Position numbers and translations under genes: made by a program. Shown in pieces: positions 51,960 through 62,469 of a DNA stretch of 64,000 nucleotides. Source of the DNA: Symsagittifera roscoffensis. Taxonomy: Eukaryota > Xenacoelomorpha > Acoela > Convolutidae. The notes under the pieces are model-generated. The model did no database searches and was not told where the DNA came from. It saw nothing but the letters and a program-made list of their open reading frames with translations. The stretch's first letter is position 1. Each line of letters opens with the position of its first letter. The stretch is from the NCBI RefSeq assembly GCF_963678635.1, contig NC_087062.1:6438193-6502192 (forward strand). The letters are read 5' to 3'.

Positions 51960-52935
51960 TTGTTAGAATCAAAGTGAAAATTACTTGAAAGGAATTTGGA
52001 ACCTAATTGCGAAAATTTTTGCGAAGCAAAACGAAATAACATGCAAGCTGCTAAATGCGGTTTAGATTTGAACAGAAATGACCTTACCGATAGTCTAGAC
52101 TCTGATATGAACTTGAAAACCAATCCGATCGGCTTGATTCCAATTATTAACCAAAAATGATTAGATTTCTGCAAAATTGAACTTGATCTTGAATATAATC
52201 TTGCTAATAATAGATTAATTGGCTGAATTTAAATGAATAATGGAATGAAAACTGGTTGTGATCAAAACTTTGACCGATCTAATCTAAGTTTTTTTTCAAA
52301 TTGCAATCATTTTAAGGTAAAACTTAACTATTTTTCGAACCATCTGAAGTTTGTCAATTTTTTGAACTGTCGGCATACAACGCAATGTCTAAAGGGTTTG
52401 CCAGCCCCCCTAGTCACAACCTAGCGTACCACCAAAGGAGAGATTTTTCCGGGATTAAATTGTTAGAGACACCGTTTTTCAAGTGCGAGTCAAGTCAATG
52501 CGTTTTTTTACGTCTCCGGGAGGCTGCAAGGAGACGTCTTTTCTCAAAAAAATGACAAACAACATTTCAGTTTTAAAATATATACCAAGAACAAATGAAC
52601 AAATTTTTTGCTTAAGTTCGCCATAGCTTGAAAGAAATGTTAATCAGTTTTTTTTCGTAAACCGGCATAATATTCTGCACTTTTTCGTTTAGGACTCGAT
52701 ACTTTTTCTTTTTTTGTAAATTGGTGCCCGCATGAGGCGTTAAAGAAACTAAGTTTTTGAAGGGAGGCGTCTTTTGCAAGTTTGCGATTGCTTTCCAAAT
52801 ACTAGGGCGTGAACCACTAAAATATGACTGTATGCCATAATGCCAGCCCTCCTCACCATTTGTTGTTCTTGCCAAACCGGATGTTGCCGCATCTCTTTGG
52901 TTTCATTGTGAAGGGGGAATAGGACTTCTCGGTTC
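51960..52935 (-). pseudogene. MULE transposase relic, copy 2 (C-terminal part)
   Basis: The minus-strand frame 52875-52612 reads EEGWHYGIQSYFSGSRPSIW KAIANLQK, the conserved MULE tail motif (n.vE.wH......hP..w.fi..L). It parallels ERWHFGIQSYFSGVHPSMLK at 58682-59050. Flanking noncoding sequence (GGTTTGCCAGCCCCCCTAGTC, TCTCCGGGAGGCTGCAAGGAG) is also shared with 58450-58600. No intact transposase remains. Confidence 0.7.
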
Positions 52936-53118
52936 GGGACTAGACTTTTTATTTAATTATATCCAAAATACAGGCAGAGCTCATCAACTTTTGCAATTTT
53001 TTCCGACTCTTTTATGGTGCGATATATATATATATATATTTAAGACTATGGTCGGAACATTCTGTGCTATTTGCACAGTAGCCGGCTATCCTTGTTAAGT
53101 AATGTGTTTTGCTCGTAG

Positions 53119-53393
53119 GACGCTATGTTGAGTACAGTTTCAACGACGAAATGTTCGACGCTTCCGAAGGGGACGAAGACGAAGCGAATGAGTTCATCCA
53201 ACGAGGCCACGAACTAGAGCCGACAGCATATGCCGAGAAGAGTCAGTCGGTTCTCGGAGGAGACGACAACGACCGAGGTGTCGAGTTTGAAATGAAGTTC
53301 GGCCGCAATGAAAGTGCACAGAACATGGCAACACCTCCGAACGAAGTCGGAAACTACTCGACAGAGAACAATAAAGAGACTGGAAATTTTGAA
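53119..53393 (+). CDS. Dynein heavy chain exon 44 (AAA5, acidic insert start)
   Basis: Encodes (G)RYVEYSFNDEMFDASEGDED EANEFIQRGHELEP and onward, quickly turning low complexity (NYSTENNKETGNFE). The acceptor is TTGCTCGTAG. The donor is chosen as GAA|GTGCGG because only that gives the phase 0 needed by exon 45; GAA|GTCGGA at 53346 is also possible. Confidence 0.75.
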
Positions 53394-53756
53394 GTGCGGC
53401 CAAAATCGCATAATTTGAATAGTTTTTTTTTTAACTTTAAAAATTATTTGTTCTGGATATTTGCTCTGTGCTAGTTAAACACCTTAAATAGTTTTCCAAA
53501 AATGTGAACAAACATGCTTCAAAATTATTACCCAATTACTTTTGCGGTCTTTTGAAACGTGTTTAGTCTATATTTAAAGCCAAGCGCTTGGCACAATGAG
53601 TGAGCTTGAGATGTTTAACTGTTTAGAAACGAGAGTTTTTTCATGTTATTTAGGTTTTTGACTCTGTTTTGCGTCTTGAAATGAGTGAAAGTTAGTTTCG
53701 ATTGACCAAAAATTATGTCGTCAAGGATTTAAGAGTATCTATATTTTTTTCTTCAG
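53394..53756. other. Intron 44
   Basis: AT-rich intron of 363 bp; nothing else recognised. Confidence 0.6.
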
Positions 53757-54243
53757 GATACGACAGTAAACTCGACAACAATGGCTGAAAATGAAGCAGA
53801 GAGTTCCGAGCGGAAATTAAATTTGTCTTCCGTTAATACGACAAAAGACAAATCCATGTCGGATCAAAACAGAAAATCTTCTTCGGATGAAAACACAAAT
53901 GTTGCTCCAAACGAAACAACAAAATCATCGTCGGACGAAAACGCAGAAACCTCCGATCAAATGCAAGATGGCGACCAGCAACAGCAACGTATGCTTGTAA
54001 TCGAGCAGGACAAGTCTCAAACAATTAGTAGCAAAACAAGTACGGGCGAGCCTCTTGAGCAAAATAGTCGTCTGACCCCCCTGGAAGAGAGGAACAGTGG
54101 GGCTGAAGATGTTGAAGGGGGTGACAGGAAAAATATGGTGATGGATATCGAGCAGGAGCACCTGGATAGGTACCAGATGTGTATCAAGGCTGTGGTGAAG
54201 ATGCTGATTGGAGAGGACAAATTAAATCACTGGCTAGCTGCTG
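53757..54243 (+). CDS. Dynein heavy chain exon 45 (disordered insert, then AAA5)
   Basis: Encodes DTTVNSTTMAENEAESSERK and repeated KSSSDEN motifs (RKSSSDENTNV, TKSSSDENAET) in an acidic, Gln/Ser-rich insert. It then returns to dynein sequence: MCIKAVVKMLIGEDKLNHWL AA. This last part aligns with l.....l..W...gl. The acceptor is TTTTTCTTCAG and the donor GCTG|GTTGGT, ending in phase 1. Confidence 0.88.
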
Positions 54244-54547
54244 GTTGGTGGAAAATTTTTGATTAATTTGCTCAAATATATTGACAAATCCCAAATTGTT
54301 GTATTAAATTGCATTCAAATTTTTTTAACCATGTGCAAAACGAAATTCGAAAGTCACAACTTGAAATACTTAATGAAAATTTTGCTTCTATTTTTTATTT
54401 TTTACCAGAGATATCGGCCATTTAATTGCAAAACTAACCTTTTTAAAAGAAAAAATCTTTAATATAAATTTAAAGTTATATAACTCTAAATTTTAATATA
54501 AACGCTTCTGAAACTGGTATAATACTCTCTTTTCTTGCCTTGTCTAG
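54244..54547. other. Intron 45
   Basis: AT-rich, 304 bp, nothing recognised. Confidence 0.6.
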
Positions 54548-54692
54548 GTTACACGTTGAGTCAGATCGAGAATGCGGCGATAGTTCTCGCTTTTGGTCAC
54601 GTGAGACCCCCACTCATCATCGACCCAGACGGGGAGGCGGAACAGTGGATCTGCAACAGCTTCCAAAACATCAAGTCCATATCGCTCGCACG
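54548..54692 (+). CDS. Dynein heavy chain exon 46 (AAA5)
   Basis: Encodes (G)YTLSQIENAAIVLAFGHVRP and PLIIDPDGEAEQWICNSFQN, the highly conserved D..s.eN..i.....rwPLmIDPq.qa..Wi block of AAA5. The acceptor is TTGCCTTGTCTAG and the donor GTAGTG, ending in phase 2. Confidence 0.95.
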
Positions 54693-55033
54693 GTAGTGTT
54701 TTTGGATAGTTTGAACCTGAACTTCCTAAACTCTCCTAAATGTCTCAAAAAGATTATTCAAACCATCAAAAATTTAAAATGACTTGTCTAAAAATGACAG
54801 GCTTTTTAATTCAAGGAAATCAAAATGGTTGATCTGGAGAAATTGGAACCCTCTCCCTTTCAAAACTTAAATTTTTTACGCATTTCTGTGTTTATAGTAT
54901 ATCTTATTTTGGGTTGTCCAATTAACTTGGAAATTTTCTGCCTTTTAAAACGCACGATGTTGATTTCTATGAAGTGTTTGTAACTTTGAGTTCAGAAATG
55001 GAAATTTGATATGCAATTGCTTGTTTTTTTCAG
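54693..55033. other. Intron 46
   Basis: AT-rich, 341 bp, nothing recognised. Confidence 0.6.
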
Positions 55034-55193
55034 CAAAGACCCCAACAGCAAACTGGAGATTATGAAGGCACTAAAGGAGGGCAGAGAAGAAGACGAAGAC
55101 GAGGAAGAAGAAGCTGAAGAAGACGAAAGAGAACTTGATAAAAATGAAGGCGACAAGGAAAACGACGAAGACGCTGATGCAAAATCACCGCCA
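55034..55193 (+). CDS. Dynein heavy chain exon 47 (acidic insert)
   Basis: Encodes (R)KDPNSKLEIMKALKEGREED and then almost pure Glu/Asp/Lys (EDEEEEAEEDERELDKNEGD). It sits where dyneins have the k....l..lE.ai..G loop of AAA5. The acceptor is TTTTTTTCAG and the donor GTGAGT, in phase 0. Confidence 0.88.
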
Positions 55194-55815
55194 GTGAGTT
55201 CATTTTGAATAATAAAATAAGCTTAGAGAAATCACAATAAAAGCTCCAAAACATGAATTGTGGTGACTCTTTTAAGTTTGACCTCTCAGGGGTGCTGTTA
55301 GCGTTTACCCTCATGTCATCATTTTCACTATATGGAACTCTTGATTGAATAGTACAACTGTTATGAAGTTTTGCTTGTTCACATTTTTTGTTAGCGCATT
55401 TTAAGCACGTTTGATCTTCATGTATATTTTTTAAACATCACTGCTCATACGATGCAATTGTTAAAGATCCGAAGGTTGCTTATGATTTACGCTTGTCAGA
55501 TGAATGATATATTTTTACATGACGGCATATCTTTTACGCGTGGGCTATTTTGTCATATAGAATCTAATGACATGGCATGTTTTTTCCTGACACCGATTAT
55601 TTAACATAAAAGAAGGTCCAAAAATTTACTTTGATTTATTTATTCAATGAGCTTTACGTCTGGTAATTTCTAAAAGTTTTTGCGAATTCTCGAAATTTTA
55701 ACTTGTTTGTCTGGCCATTTTTATGTTTTTTTTTAAAAATGTGTATCCGATTGAATCATAGTTATGAAAGATGTTGACAGCCCTGACTACGTGTATCAAT
55801 CTCGTTTAATTTCAG
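55194..55815. other. Intron 47
   Basis: AT-rich intron of 622 bp; no repeat family or gene recognised. Confidence 0.55.
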
Positions 55816-56058
55816 GCGACCCTGGTGATCACAGGAGTCTCTGAACCGGTGGACTCTCTGCTGGGACCCCTGATTCTGAACAAGAACATGCAGAGAGAGG
55901 AGGCGAAGTGGGAGGAGCCGGGGCTGATGTCATTCGACGGACACCTCATGGTCTGCAACGAGGACTATTCTCTTTTGATGACCTGTGACGACAAGACTGT
56001 CAAGTTCAACTCGAATCTCGCCTCCGTCACTACTCTTGTGTCTTATGTACCTAATGAG
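55816..56058 (+). CDS. Dynein heavy chain exon 48 (AAA5 end)
   Basis: Encodes ATLVITGVSEPVDSLLGPLI LNKNMQREE and YSLLMTCDDKTVKFNSNLAS. It matches vlie.v.e.lDp.L.pvl.k and F.lylttk..np.y.pe...k.t.in. The acceptor is TTAATTTCAG and the donor GTCTGC, in phase 0. Confidence 0.94.
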
Positions 56059-57214
56059 GTCTGCTAATTTGGTCTGATTTCTTGATTTTCTTTTGCAACG
56101 TTCCCTTTATCGTTTTGCGAGCCCCAATTATTTGAACCATTCAGTGTGCTAATTTCAGGGCGGATTAAGGGGAAGCGGACGCCCCCCCCCCCCTCAGGGA
56201 TTCGACCCCCTTCGACCCCCTACCTTTGGTACTTTTTAAGAAATAGATTTTTAGCCGATCGACCCTAAAATTTTTCTAAAGGCGCCTTAGGCGCCCACAT
56301 ATGCTAATTTTGAGGGGGGAGCGCGCGCCGAAAAAACGCGATTTTTTTATCAAAATTTTCCAAAAAGTGCCGAAAAACGCCTTTTTTGGCCTGTTTTTCA
56401 AAAATTTTGCCTGTGCCGCACAAATTTTGGCCAAAACAGGGTCTTTTTAGTGCTTTAGGAGAGCTCGGAAAATCAATTTGGTCGACCTGGTTTCGGCGCC
56501 TATATTTATTAGTTTTGAGGGGGAAGCGCGCGCTGAAAAAACCTAATTTTTTGGTAAAAGTTTTCCAAAAAGTGCCTAAAAATGCCTTCAATTTGAGAGC
56601 TCGAAAATCAATTTGTTCGACCTACAAAACAGTCGACAAAATTATTTCCGAAAATTTTTTGAAAATCCGCCCCCCCCCCCCGCTCGAGAAAATCCTAGAT
56701 CCGCCCCTGGCTAATTTGGTCTTGTTTCGTTAAATTTCTTTCTTGATTTTCTTTTGCAACGTTTCCTTTTTTATCGTTTTGCGAGCCCGAATTATTTGAG
56801 CCATTCGGTGTGCTAGTTCGGTCTTGCTTTTTTCGATTTCTTTCTTGATTTCCTTGAGCAATTTTGGTTTCCTTCGTTATCATTTTTCGAGCCTCTATTG
56901 GAGCCCAATCTAACATATTTTGAAAAATTCAATCTTTTGGCGAAACGTTTTAAAAGCGAAATTAAAACGCAAAACTTTTTCGTTTTATCGAAGTGCTTTC
57001 AAAATTATGAAAACATAGTTGCATATCAACACCGAATCTAGTACTGAATTTATTCCGCCCTGAAGTTTTCATACCTCACTTAGATCATCTTGAAACTGAA
57101 TTTTAAGAATAGTCCTATTGCAAAATTGTTTTTTTTTCATCCCCTGAGCAGTTTTTTAATAGTAACAAAATATATCGGATCTATCACTTGAACGCTAATG
57201 TTGTTGTTTTTTAG
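56059..57214. other. Intron 48 (1.2 kb)
   Basis: Carries the largest hAT-like MITE (56156-56709). Around it the sequence TTGATTTTCTTTTGCAACGTT / TTCC / ATCGTTTTGCGAGCC occurs three times (near 56083, 56748 and 56870, the last diverged), an older local duplication. Confidence 0.65.
56156..56709. mobile_element. hAT-like MITE, copy 3 (554 bp)
   Basis: The left end is CAGGGCGGATTAAGGGG and the right end CCTAGATCCGCCCCTG. It is flanked by identical 8-bp GCTAATTT at 56148-56155 and 56710-56717. The internal half is duplicated (two GGGGGAGCGCGCGC / CCAAAAAGTGCC blocks at about 56315 and 56520), which explains the extra length over copies 1 and 2. Overlapping minus and plus open frames inside are not recognisable proteins. 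Confidence 0.92.
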
Positions 57215-57430
57215 CTGAGTCTGTACCAGAAACTGCTGGACTTGACGTTCCAGTACTTGCACCCCCGAGTGGCGGCGGAGAGGGGGAGGGTGTTGCGGAG
57301 TTGGTGGCGATGTCAGCAGAGGATCCGCCAGCTAGAGCAGACTCTCTACCACAAACTGACTAACTTCTCAGGGGATAATGTGTGGGCGGAGTCCACAGTG
57401 GTCAAGAGCATAGTTGAGACTATGGACCAG
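57215..57430 (+). CDS. Dynein heavy chain exon 49 (AAA5-AAA6 link)
   Basis: Encodes LSLYQKLLDLTFQYLHPRVA, AERGRVLRSWWRCQQRIRQL EQTLYHKLTNFSGD. This is the conserved v..E.......l......q..l..lEd.lL..L..s.g motif that follows AAA5. The acceptor is GTTTTTTAG and the donor GTGAGA, in phase 0. Confidence 0.94.
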
Positions 57431-57733
57431 GTGAGAATTTTTCATCTGTCGAAAAGTCGCTTTTCCAGTTACTCTCTCCCCCTTTTGGTTTTTACGTAAA
57501 TAGTTTTTCACAAAGTATAATGATGATTTCCATTACAATCGAACGAGGTTAACCTGCGCTTAATTGGTTAAAACTCACGGAGAAGGCAGGTAATAAGGAA
57601 AAATATCACAGTTTTTTTAAGGATTTTTTCAACTTCCCTTTCACTTTGCAGAAAGAGGGAGATTTGTTACTATATACACAATTCGGCTCTTTTCGACTTC
57701 CCCCCACATTTGAATTTCAGTTTTAAAAATTTC

Positions 57734-57932
57734 ATTACGAGCCCAAACTGTGCACTGGATAGGTGCACAATTTTGGTTCTGTATGTTCCTGGATTTCAGC
57801 GACAAGTTCTTAAACATGTTAAAATTTTGTCGGAACGATCAAAGAAAGTGAAAGAACAAAAGAAGAACTAAGGGAGCGTGCTTGTTGCTGAATTCGCTTA
57901 CAATTCACAAATTGCACAGTTTGGCCTCGTAT
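57734..57932. mobile_element. MITE with ACGAGGCCAAACTGTGCA termini, copy 2
   Basis: The left end is ATTACGAGCCCAAACTGTGC and the right end GCACAGTTTGGCCTCGT. Its reverse complement is similar throughout to 2553-2730, sharing GTGCACCTATCCAGTGCAC and TTCTTCTTTTGTTCT. Inverted ends and about 180-200 bp length indicate a MITE. Confidence 0.7.
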
Positions 57933-58681
57933 TATTTTTATAGGTTTCCCCTTCTTAACTTTAAACAGTTTAATGCCATACAACTTCATTCGCTACTTTA
58001 TGTTGCCTTAGCAATTCAACATCGCTACATTTTCAAACCATTTCTATAAATTAACACCGTTTTTATCCAAAAAAAAGAAAACTTACTTCAAAGGGGTCTT
58101 CGGTAAACATCAAAGAATTAAACGAGAGTAGATTTTGCCTTTCACAGCCAGAAAATTTTGCGCTACCTAATTCGCGTAGGTTTTGAACAGAAATTACCTT
58201 GCCAAAATTTGATTGAATCGTTCCAAAACAAGCAATAATTCAATGAACTTCAAAGGACCACAAATAATTAGACGGCCTTTGACTAAAATGAACTAATTTC
58301 CCAGACATTTTAGGCCGGTCTAGAAATTTATGAAGGTTTAACCAACGCCGAAAGCCAAAAAATCATTCAATTTTAGAATCATTCTCGAACTTAAACCTAT
58401 AACCTGATCGCTTTGTCAGCTGTTTCTGAATTGTTGGCGCATAAACGCAAAGTTAAAAGGTTTGCCAGCCTCTAGTCTCCACCTAGCTACCCGAAAATCA
58501 GGGCGATTGTCCTAGGATTAAATTGCTAGTGCACGGGTCAAGTTCTTGCGTTTAGTTACGTTTCCGGGAGTCTGCAATGAAACATTTTTTCAAAAAAGCT
58601 GACAAAAGCTTAAGAAAGATTGAAATTTGATTTCTAATAATGCGAAAGAATAAACAGAAATGAGACAAAATTTACAGCGGC

Positions 58682-59050
58682 TTAACGTAAACTAAATAAC
58701 GCTCTGAAAAAATACAAATCATTTTTGTCTTCGTAAACGTACATTATGTTTTGTACTTTTGCATTTAATACGCGGTACTTTTTCTTTTTTTTGAACTTAT
58801 GGCCACTAGATGCATCAAAAAAGCTTATTTTTCGTACGGAGGCATTTTTTTGCAGGATGCTCACTATTTTCAACATACTTGGGTGGACTCCGCTGAAATA
58901 GGATTGGATACCGAAATGCCATCTTTCGACAGCATTTTTTGTTCTAGCAATCCCACTCTCGGCCGTATCTCGCTGGTTCCAATAAACCCGGAGTAAAATA
59001 CGGTTTGGCGCCATGCTTTTTATATAAGTAGAGCCAGAGTACAGACTCAA
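58682..59050 (-). pseudogene. MULE transposase remnant, C-terminal part
   Basis: The minus strand reads IARTKNAVERWHFGIQSYFS GVHPSMLKIVSILQK, the MULE signature tn..vE.wH......hP......l. It is out of frame with the DDE part upstream and ends in a Lys run. The second copy is at 52875-52612. Confidence 0.8.
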
Positions 59051-59104
59051 CTCAACAGTTTTCTAAATTTTTTTCGGTTCTAAACAATTTTTGTCGCATA
59101 CATT

Positions 59105-59500
59105 CTAAATTTCCTGAACGATCATATCATAGAAATTGCCGATCTTTTTTTCAAATGCAAGAGAAGGCACAATTTTTAAGGCCAGCGCTAAATTGTGATT
59201 CGTTTCGTAGGTCACTTTAGGACCCAATTCATTAATTTCTCTCATATAACTCTGCGAGAGATGGAGAAAACAATCCGATAAATGTATTTCGTGGAGTTTA
59301 TTAACGCCTGCAAGAAGCGATTGTAGTTTTTTTTTGGTTTTGTTGGGAAGGAAGGGGTATATAGCTGGTGCATTGCCAGATACATTAACATGAATTAAAT
59401 ATAGCTGATAGAACATTTTTGGAGTAATTTTAAAAATTCCATCGCCTAACCAGAAAGATGATTTTTCCAAAACTCTCAGCATTTCGAGGTCACCGCACAA
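59105..59500 (-). pseudogene. MULE transposase remnant, DDE catalytic start
   Basis: The minus strand reads WLGDGIFKITPKMFYQLYLI HVNVSGNAPAIYPFLPNKTK. This is the MULE pattern W..DGTfk..P..f.QLy.iH.......P..y.ll..K..., with the first catalytic Asp in GDGIFK. It overlaps the FLYWCH frame by 25 bp in a different frame, so at least one frameshift separates them. Confidence 0.85.
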
Positions 59501-60024
59501 AATGATTCGCTCGTGATTATTTGATCTACTGTCATACCGTTTTCAAAATTTTGAGAGATCTCGAATTTTCGCGCAACGGTGATGGGTGGCATATTTACAT
59601 CTAGCTGCTTACGTTTGCGCGCAGGCGTTCGGATCAATTTGTCTTTAATTGGGAGGGCAAAATGATTGACCAAATCATTTTTCACTGGTAAAACTGCTTT
59701 GGCAACTGCGACAGTCGGTGTAAATCTCTCGCTGAGATCTTTTAAAAGCTTGATGGCATTTCGGGCATCTAATTTTTGCGCTGAAATATCATTTTTGGGC
59801 TCTCCACGCGTCTCGATCAATCCGTTAGTTTCTGTAATGGCCGATGCTCGACATTTATGTTTTTGATAGTTTGAGCAAATCCAGTTCTCGGTTAAGTTTT
59901 TTTTTCGCTTGAAAAATAATTTTCGGCCGGACGCTATGAGAATTGGCTTGTTTCTAGATGAAACTGTGAATTCGAAAGAAGACTCAGTCGTAATCTGTTT
60001 ATTGTGTTTGCGTTTGTTTATCAC
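59476..60024 (-). pseudogene. FLYWCH zinc-finger part of MULE transposon
   Basis: The minus strand starts MINKRKHNKQITTESSFEFT VSSRNKPILIASGRKLFFKR and continues NWICSNYQKHKCRASAITET NGLIETRG. The F..s.rgk..L...g..f......W.C.....C.A...T..g pattern is a FLYWCH finger, though the final His pair is not seen (GEPKND). FLYWCH-MULE fusions are common animal transposons. This copy is frameshifted and presumed dead. Confidence 0.8.
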
Positions 60025-60717
60025 TTGAGTTTAGTATAAAGTTAAAGTTATATTTGTCAAAAATTTTATGTTAAATTGTTATGAATTAGCAGATGCAGGT
60101 TTTTTAGTGATCATAATGGTTAAGCGAAAAATTCTAATTGAAAATAAATTACGAACTTTTCGATAAGGTCTCAAGTAATTCAGGAAGCCTCATTCTAGCA
60201 TGTATAACAAAGATAAACCAAGTTTTTCAATATGATGCGTGCTTTAATTGCAGGATTGACTTTGGTATGATAAGAGTTAAGATAAGGAGTTCATAGAGCA
60301 TTAATTTTAGTAGTGAAATGGTGTTAAAAAGTACGGTGTTAAACTGGAAAATAGGAGTTCAATTGTCGTGGATTTAAATTGTTTTATACTGAAATCACTA
60401 GGTGTTAAAATGTACGGTGTTAAATCGGCTAGTATTAAATTGTGGGACAACTTTTTTACATTTTCATAATGTAATGAAATTTTGCATGGTGAACAACTCA
60501 ACGCATCACGCATTCAACCATATTAACCCGTAAGACAAGTAGAATACTATTTATATGTTTAGCTTGTTTTACGTGTTAATATGGTAAATATGTTTAGCCG
60601 ATGAATTCGTTCTTTATGGGGGGAAGTTCGTTTCTAGGTACCATAATGGGGGAAGGGGGCTTTGGGGTTGGGGGAATAATGAAAGAGATCCAAATTTTAT
60701 ACACTTTTGCTCTCCAG

Positions 60718-60972
60718 ATCAACGACAAGATGGAGGCTTACCGTCTAGTGTTGGACAGACAGGAATCGCTGCGGTCGAAACTGAGTGCGATAGCGGAGAG
60801 AGCGGCCTCTTTCTTCTACCTCATCCAGAACCTAGACACACTCTCCCCCTCCTACAACTTCTCCCTCAAGTCCCTCGTCAACACTCTCAGACAGGTGTTG
60901 AAGCAACACAGGGGCACGGAGGCAGAGGCCCAATGGGGGGAGCAAGAGGAGGGAGGGGACGAACTGTCCTTG
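60718..60972 (+). CDS. Dynein heavy chain exon 50 (toward AAA6; last in window)
   Basis: Encodes INDKMEAYRLVLDRQESLRS, IAERAASFFYLIQNLDTLSP SYNFSLKSLVNTLRQVLKQH. It matches i......r..y.pvA.r.s.lyf.i.dl..i.pmYq.sl..f. It ends in an acidic loop (WGEQEEGGDELSL). The acceptor is TTGCTCTCCAG and the donor GTGAGT, in phase 0. The gene continues past 64000. Confidence 0.94.
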
Positions 60973-61619
60973 GTGAGTCATTAAGAAATGTTGCTGTGTT
61001 TTTTTGAAAAAGCTGCAATTTTTTTGGTTAAAATAGGGAACTGTTATCCATGCAATTTAAAAAGTTCAATCTAGGCATTTGAAAAAAGGAAACGTGCATA
61101 TAAGAAACAGGTTCAAAAATTTTACGTAAAAACTCGAAAAATGTTTTTTTTTTCAGAAACTAGAAAACCAGAAAGGTTTGCACAACGTTTTTAATGCGTA
61201 CATGTCATCAAAAAACCTAATTCGAAGTTGGATGTGAAGGTTTTTTTTACCTCTATCTTAAACTTTTGTATTCTTCTTTTTTTAATTTTTTTTCGGATTA
61301 CATTGCTCGTAAGTTAACTAGTTCACAAAGTTAAACGCTAATATAAGTTTTTAAGGGTCGTCGTTGAATGTTTTATTATTAAGATCCTTAGATTATTAAG
61401 ATCATTTATCCACGAGGGATAGGACCAACATACGAGCTGTACAGCTCATCACGGCGAACCGCTGTTGTGCCCCTGCTTAAGAACTACATGCAATTTTTTT
61501 GGTTATTTTTCTGGGCTGGGTAATTTTGCCTCACCCTCATGGTGGGCCTCGAACATCCGATTTTCATATAGTGAAAATTCTTGTATACAGGCCGTGATGA
61601 TTTTTTTGATTTTTTTCAC

Positions 61620-62160
61620 GGACATTCTTAAAAATTGATCAGGCTCGAGTTTGTTTTTTTACGGTTTGAGTTTTGATTTTAATTTGAACTTTAAAAAAAT
61701 TATGAAAAACGTAATTTACTTTATTTTTGAAAATGAATTTAAGTTTTAAAAACTGATGTTTTTTTTCAGGAACACTCTTAAATTTTGATCAAGCTCAAAT
61801 TTCTTTTTTTTTTGCGGTTTGACTCTTCCAGATCAGTTCATTTCCTGTGTTAAAAGGAAAGCAAACGTCACTGTTGTTTTAACAGCAAAAGTGAAAAAAT
61901 CATTAAAAAAACGTAATCGACTACTAAATTTGAAAAATATATTTAATTTTACGTTTTAAAAATTGACGATTTCTTTGGTTTTACAGTTTTAAGTTTTGAT
62001 CAGGCTTAATTTTGAGTTTTTGCGGTTTGACGTTTAATTTTTTTTTTAATTCAGTTCATTTCCTTTGGTAAAAAGAAAGCAACCTCCACTGTTATTTTGA
62101 CAGCTGAAGTGAAAGGGCACTAAAAACTTAATCCACTTCTAGTTTTGACAATGAATTTTA
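61620..62160. repeat. Diverged tandem repeat, about 210-bp period
   Basis: TTTTGATCAAGCTC (61784) and TTTTGATCAGGCTT (61993) begin matching blocks. Each is followed by GCGGTTTGAC, a TCAGTTCATTTCCT tract, then AAAAGGAAAGC or AAAAAGAAAGC and ACTGTTGTTTTAACAGC or ACTGTTATTTTGACAGC. A related single block lies at 19490-19640. Confidence 0.6.
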
Positions 62161-62469
62161 GTTTTACGTTTTCACAGCGGTAAAAAATTACCTATTGAAC
62201 CAACTTTCTCAAATTGTGTTAATTTTATCGCAGTATTGTCAAGCATAGATTGTTCTTCAAATTCAAAGAGCTTTAAGGCCATTTTTTTATTTTAAATTCA
62301 AAAGTTGCCAAGTCAGTTTTTTTCTGTTTCCTTGCGTTTATTGACCTTTTTCCGACTGTATGCTGGTTATGTCAAAATTTTCAAATGCATGCTCTCAAAG
62401 ACCCCTTTTTACAATTATTACTCAAAGTTTGAAGGTTTCTTTCAAACTTGCAAGATTTTCTGCTTCCTG

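Larger units (their letters stand above)
51815..53118. other. Intron 43 (1.3 kb)
   Basis: Starts with a TAACCCC-rich tract (51865-51945), then a MULE transposon relic on the minus strand (about 51960-52935). It ends with the GCTATCCTTG dispersed-repeat end (53045-53090), which stops 28 bp before exon 44. A (TA)n run is at 53020-53040. Confidence 0.6.
57431..60717. other. Intron 49 (3.3 kb) with MULE transposon
   Basis: Contains a MITE (57734-57932) and a decayed MULE transposon in minus orientation (60024-58682 coding remnants). A hairpin lies near 60525-60586 (CCATATTAACCCGTAAGACA / CGTGTTAATATGG arms). GTGTTAAA-rich lines lie at 60310-60440. Confidence 0.7.
2948..60972 (+). other. DNHD1: Gene: non-canonical dynein heavy chain, DNHD1-like (50 exons seen, both ends outside window)
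   Basis: Fifty exons joined by consistent splice phases give 13,746 nt (4,582 codons) with no internal stop. The protein follows dynein heavy chain order: DHC_N1 tail, DHC_N2 linker, AAA1-AAA4, coiled-coil stalk with microtubule-binding tip, AAA5, and the start of AAA6. Seen directly: AAA1 has lost the Walker A consensus (APSGSSKRET) and Walker B (TIHNVNHL). AAA4 has lost Walker A. AAA2 and AAA3 keep P-loops. Family knowledge: axonemal and cytoplasmic dyneins conserve the AAA1 P-loop, and the metazoan paralogue that departs from this plan is DNHD1, needed for sperm flagella. Inference: this is a DNHD1 orthologue, or else a lineage-specific dead-motor dynein. The dynein family is near certain; DNHD1 orthology is moderate. 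The start codon and upstream tail exons, AAA6 and the C-terminus are missing. Acidic and Ser-rich inserts (exons 11, 19, 25, 44, 45, 47) make it longer than usual dyneins. Confidence 0.65.
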
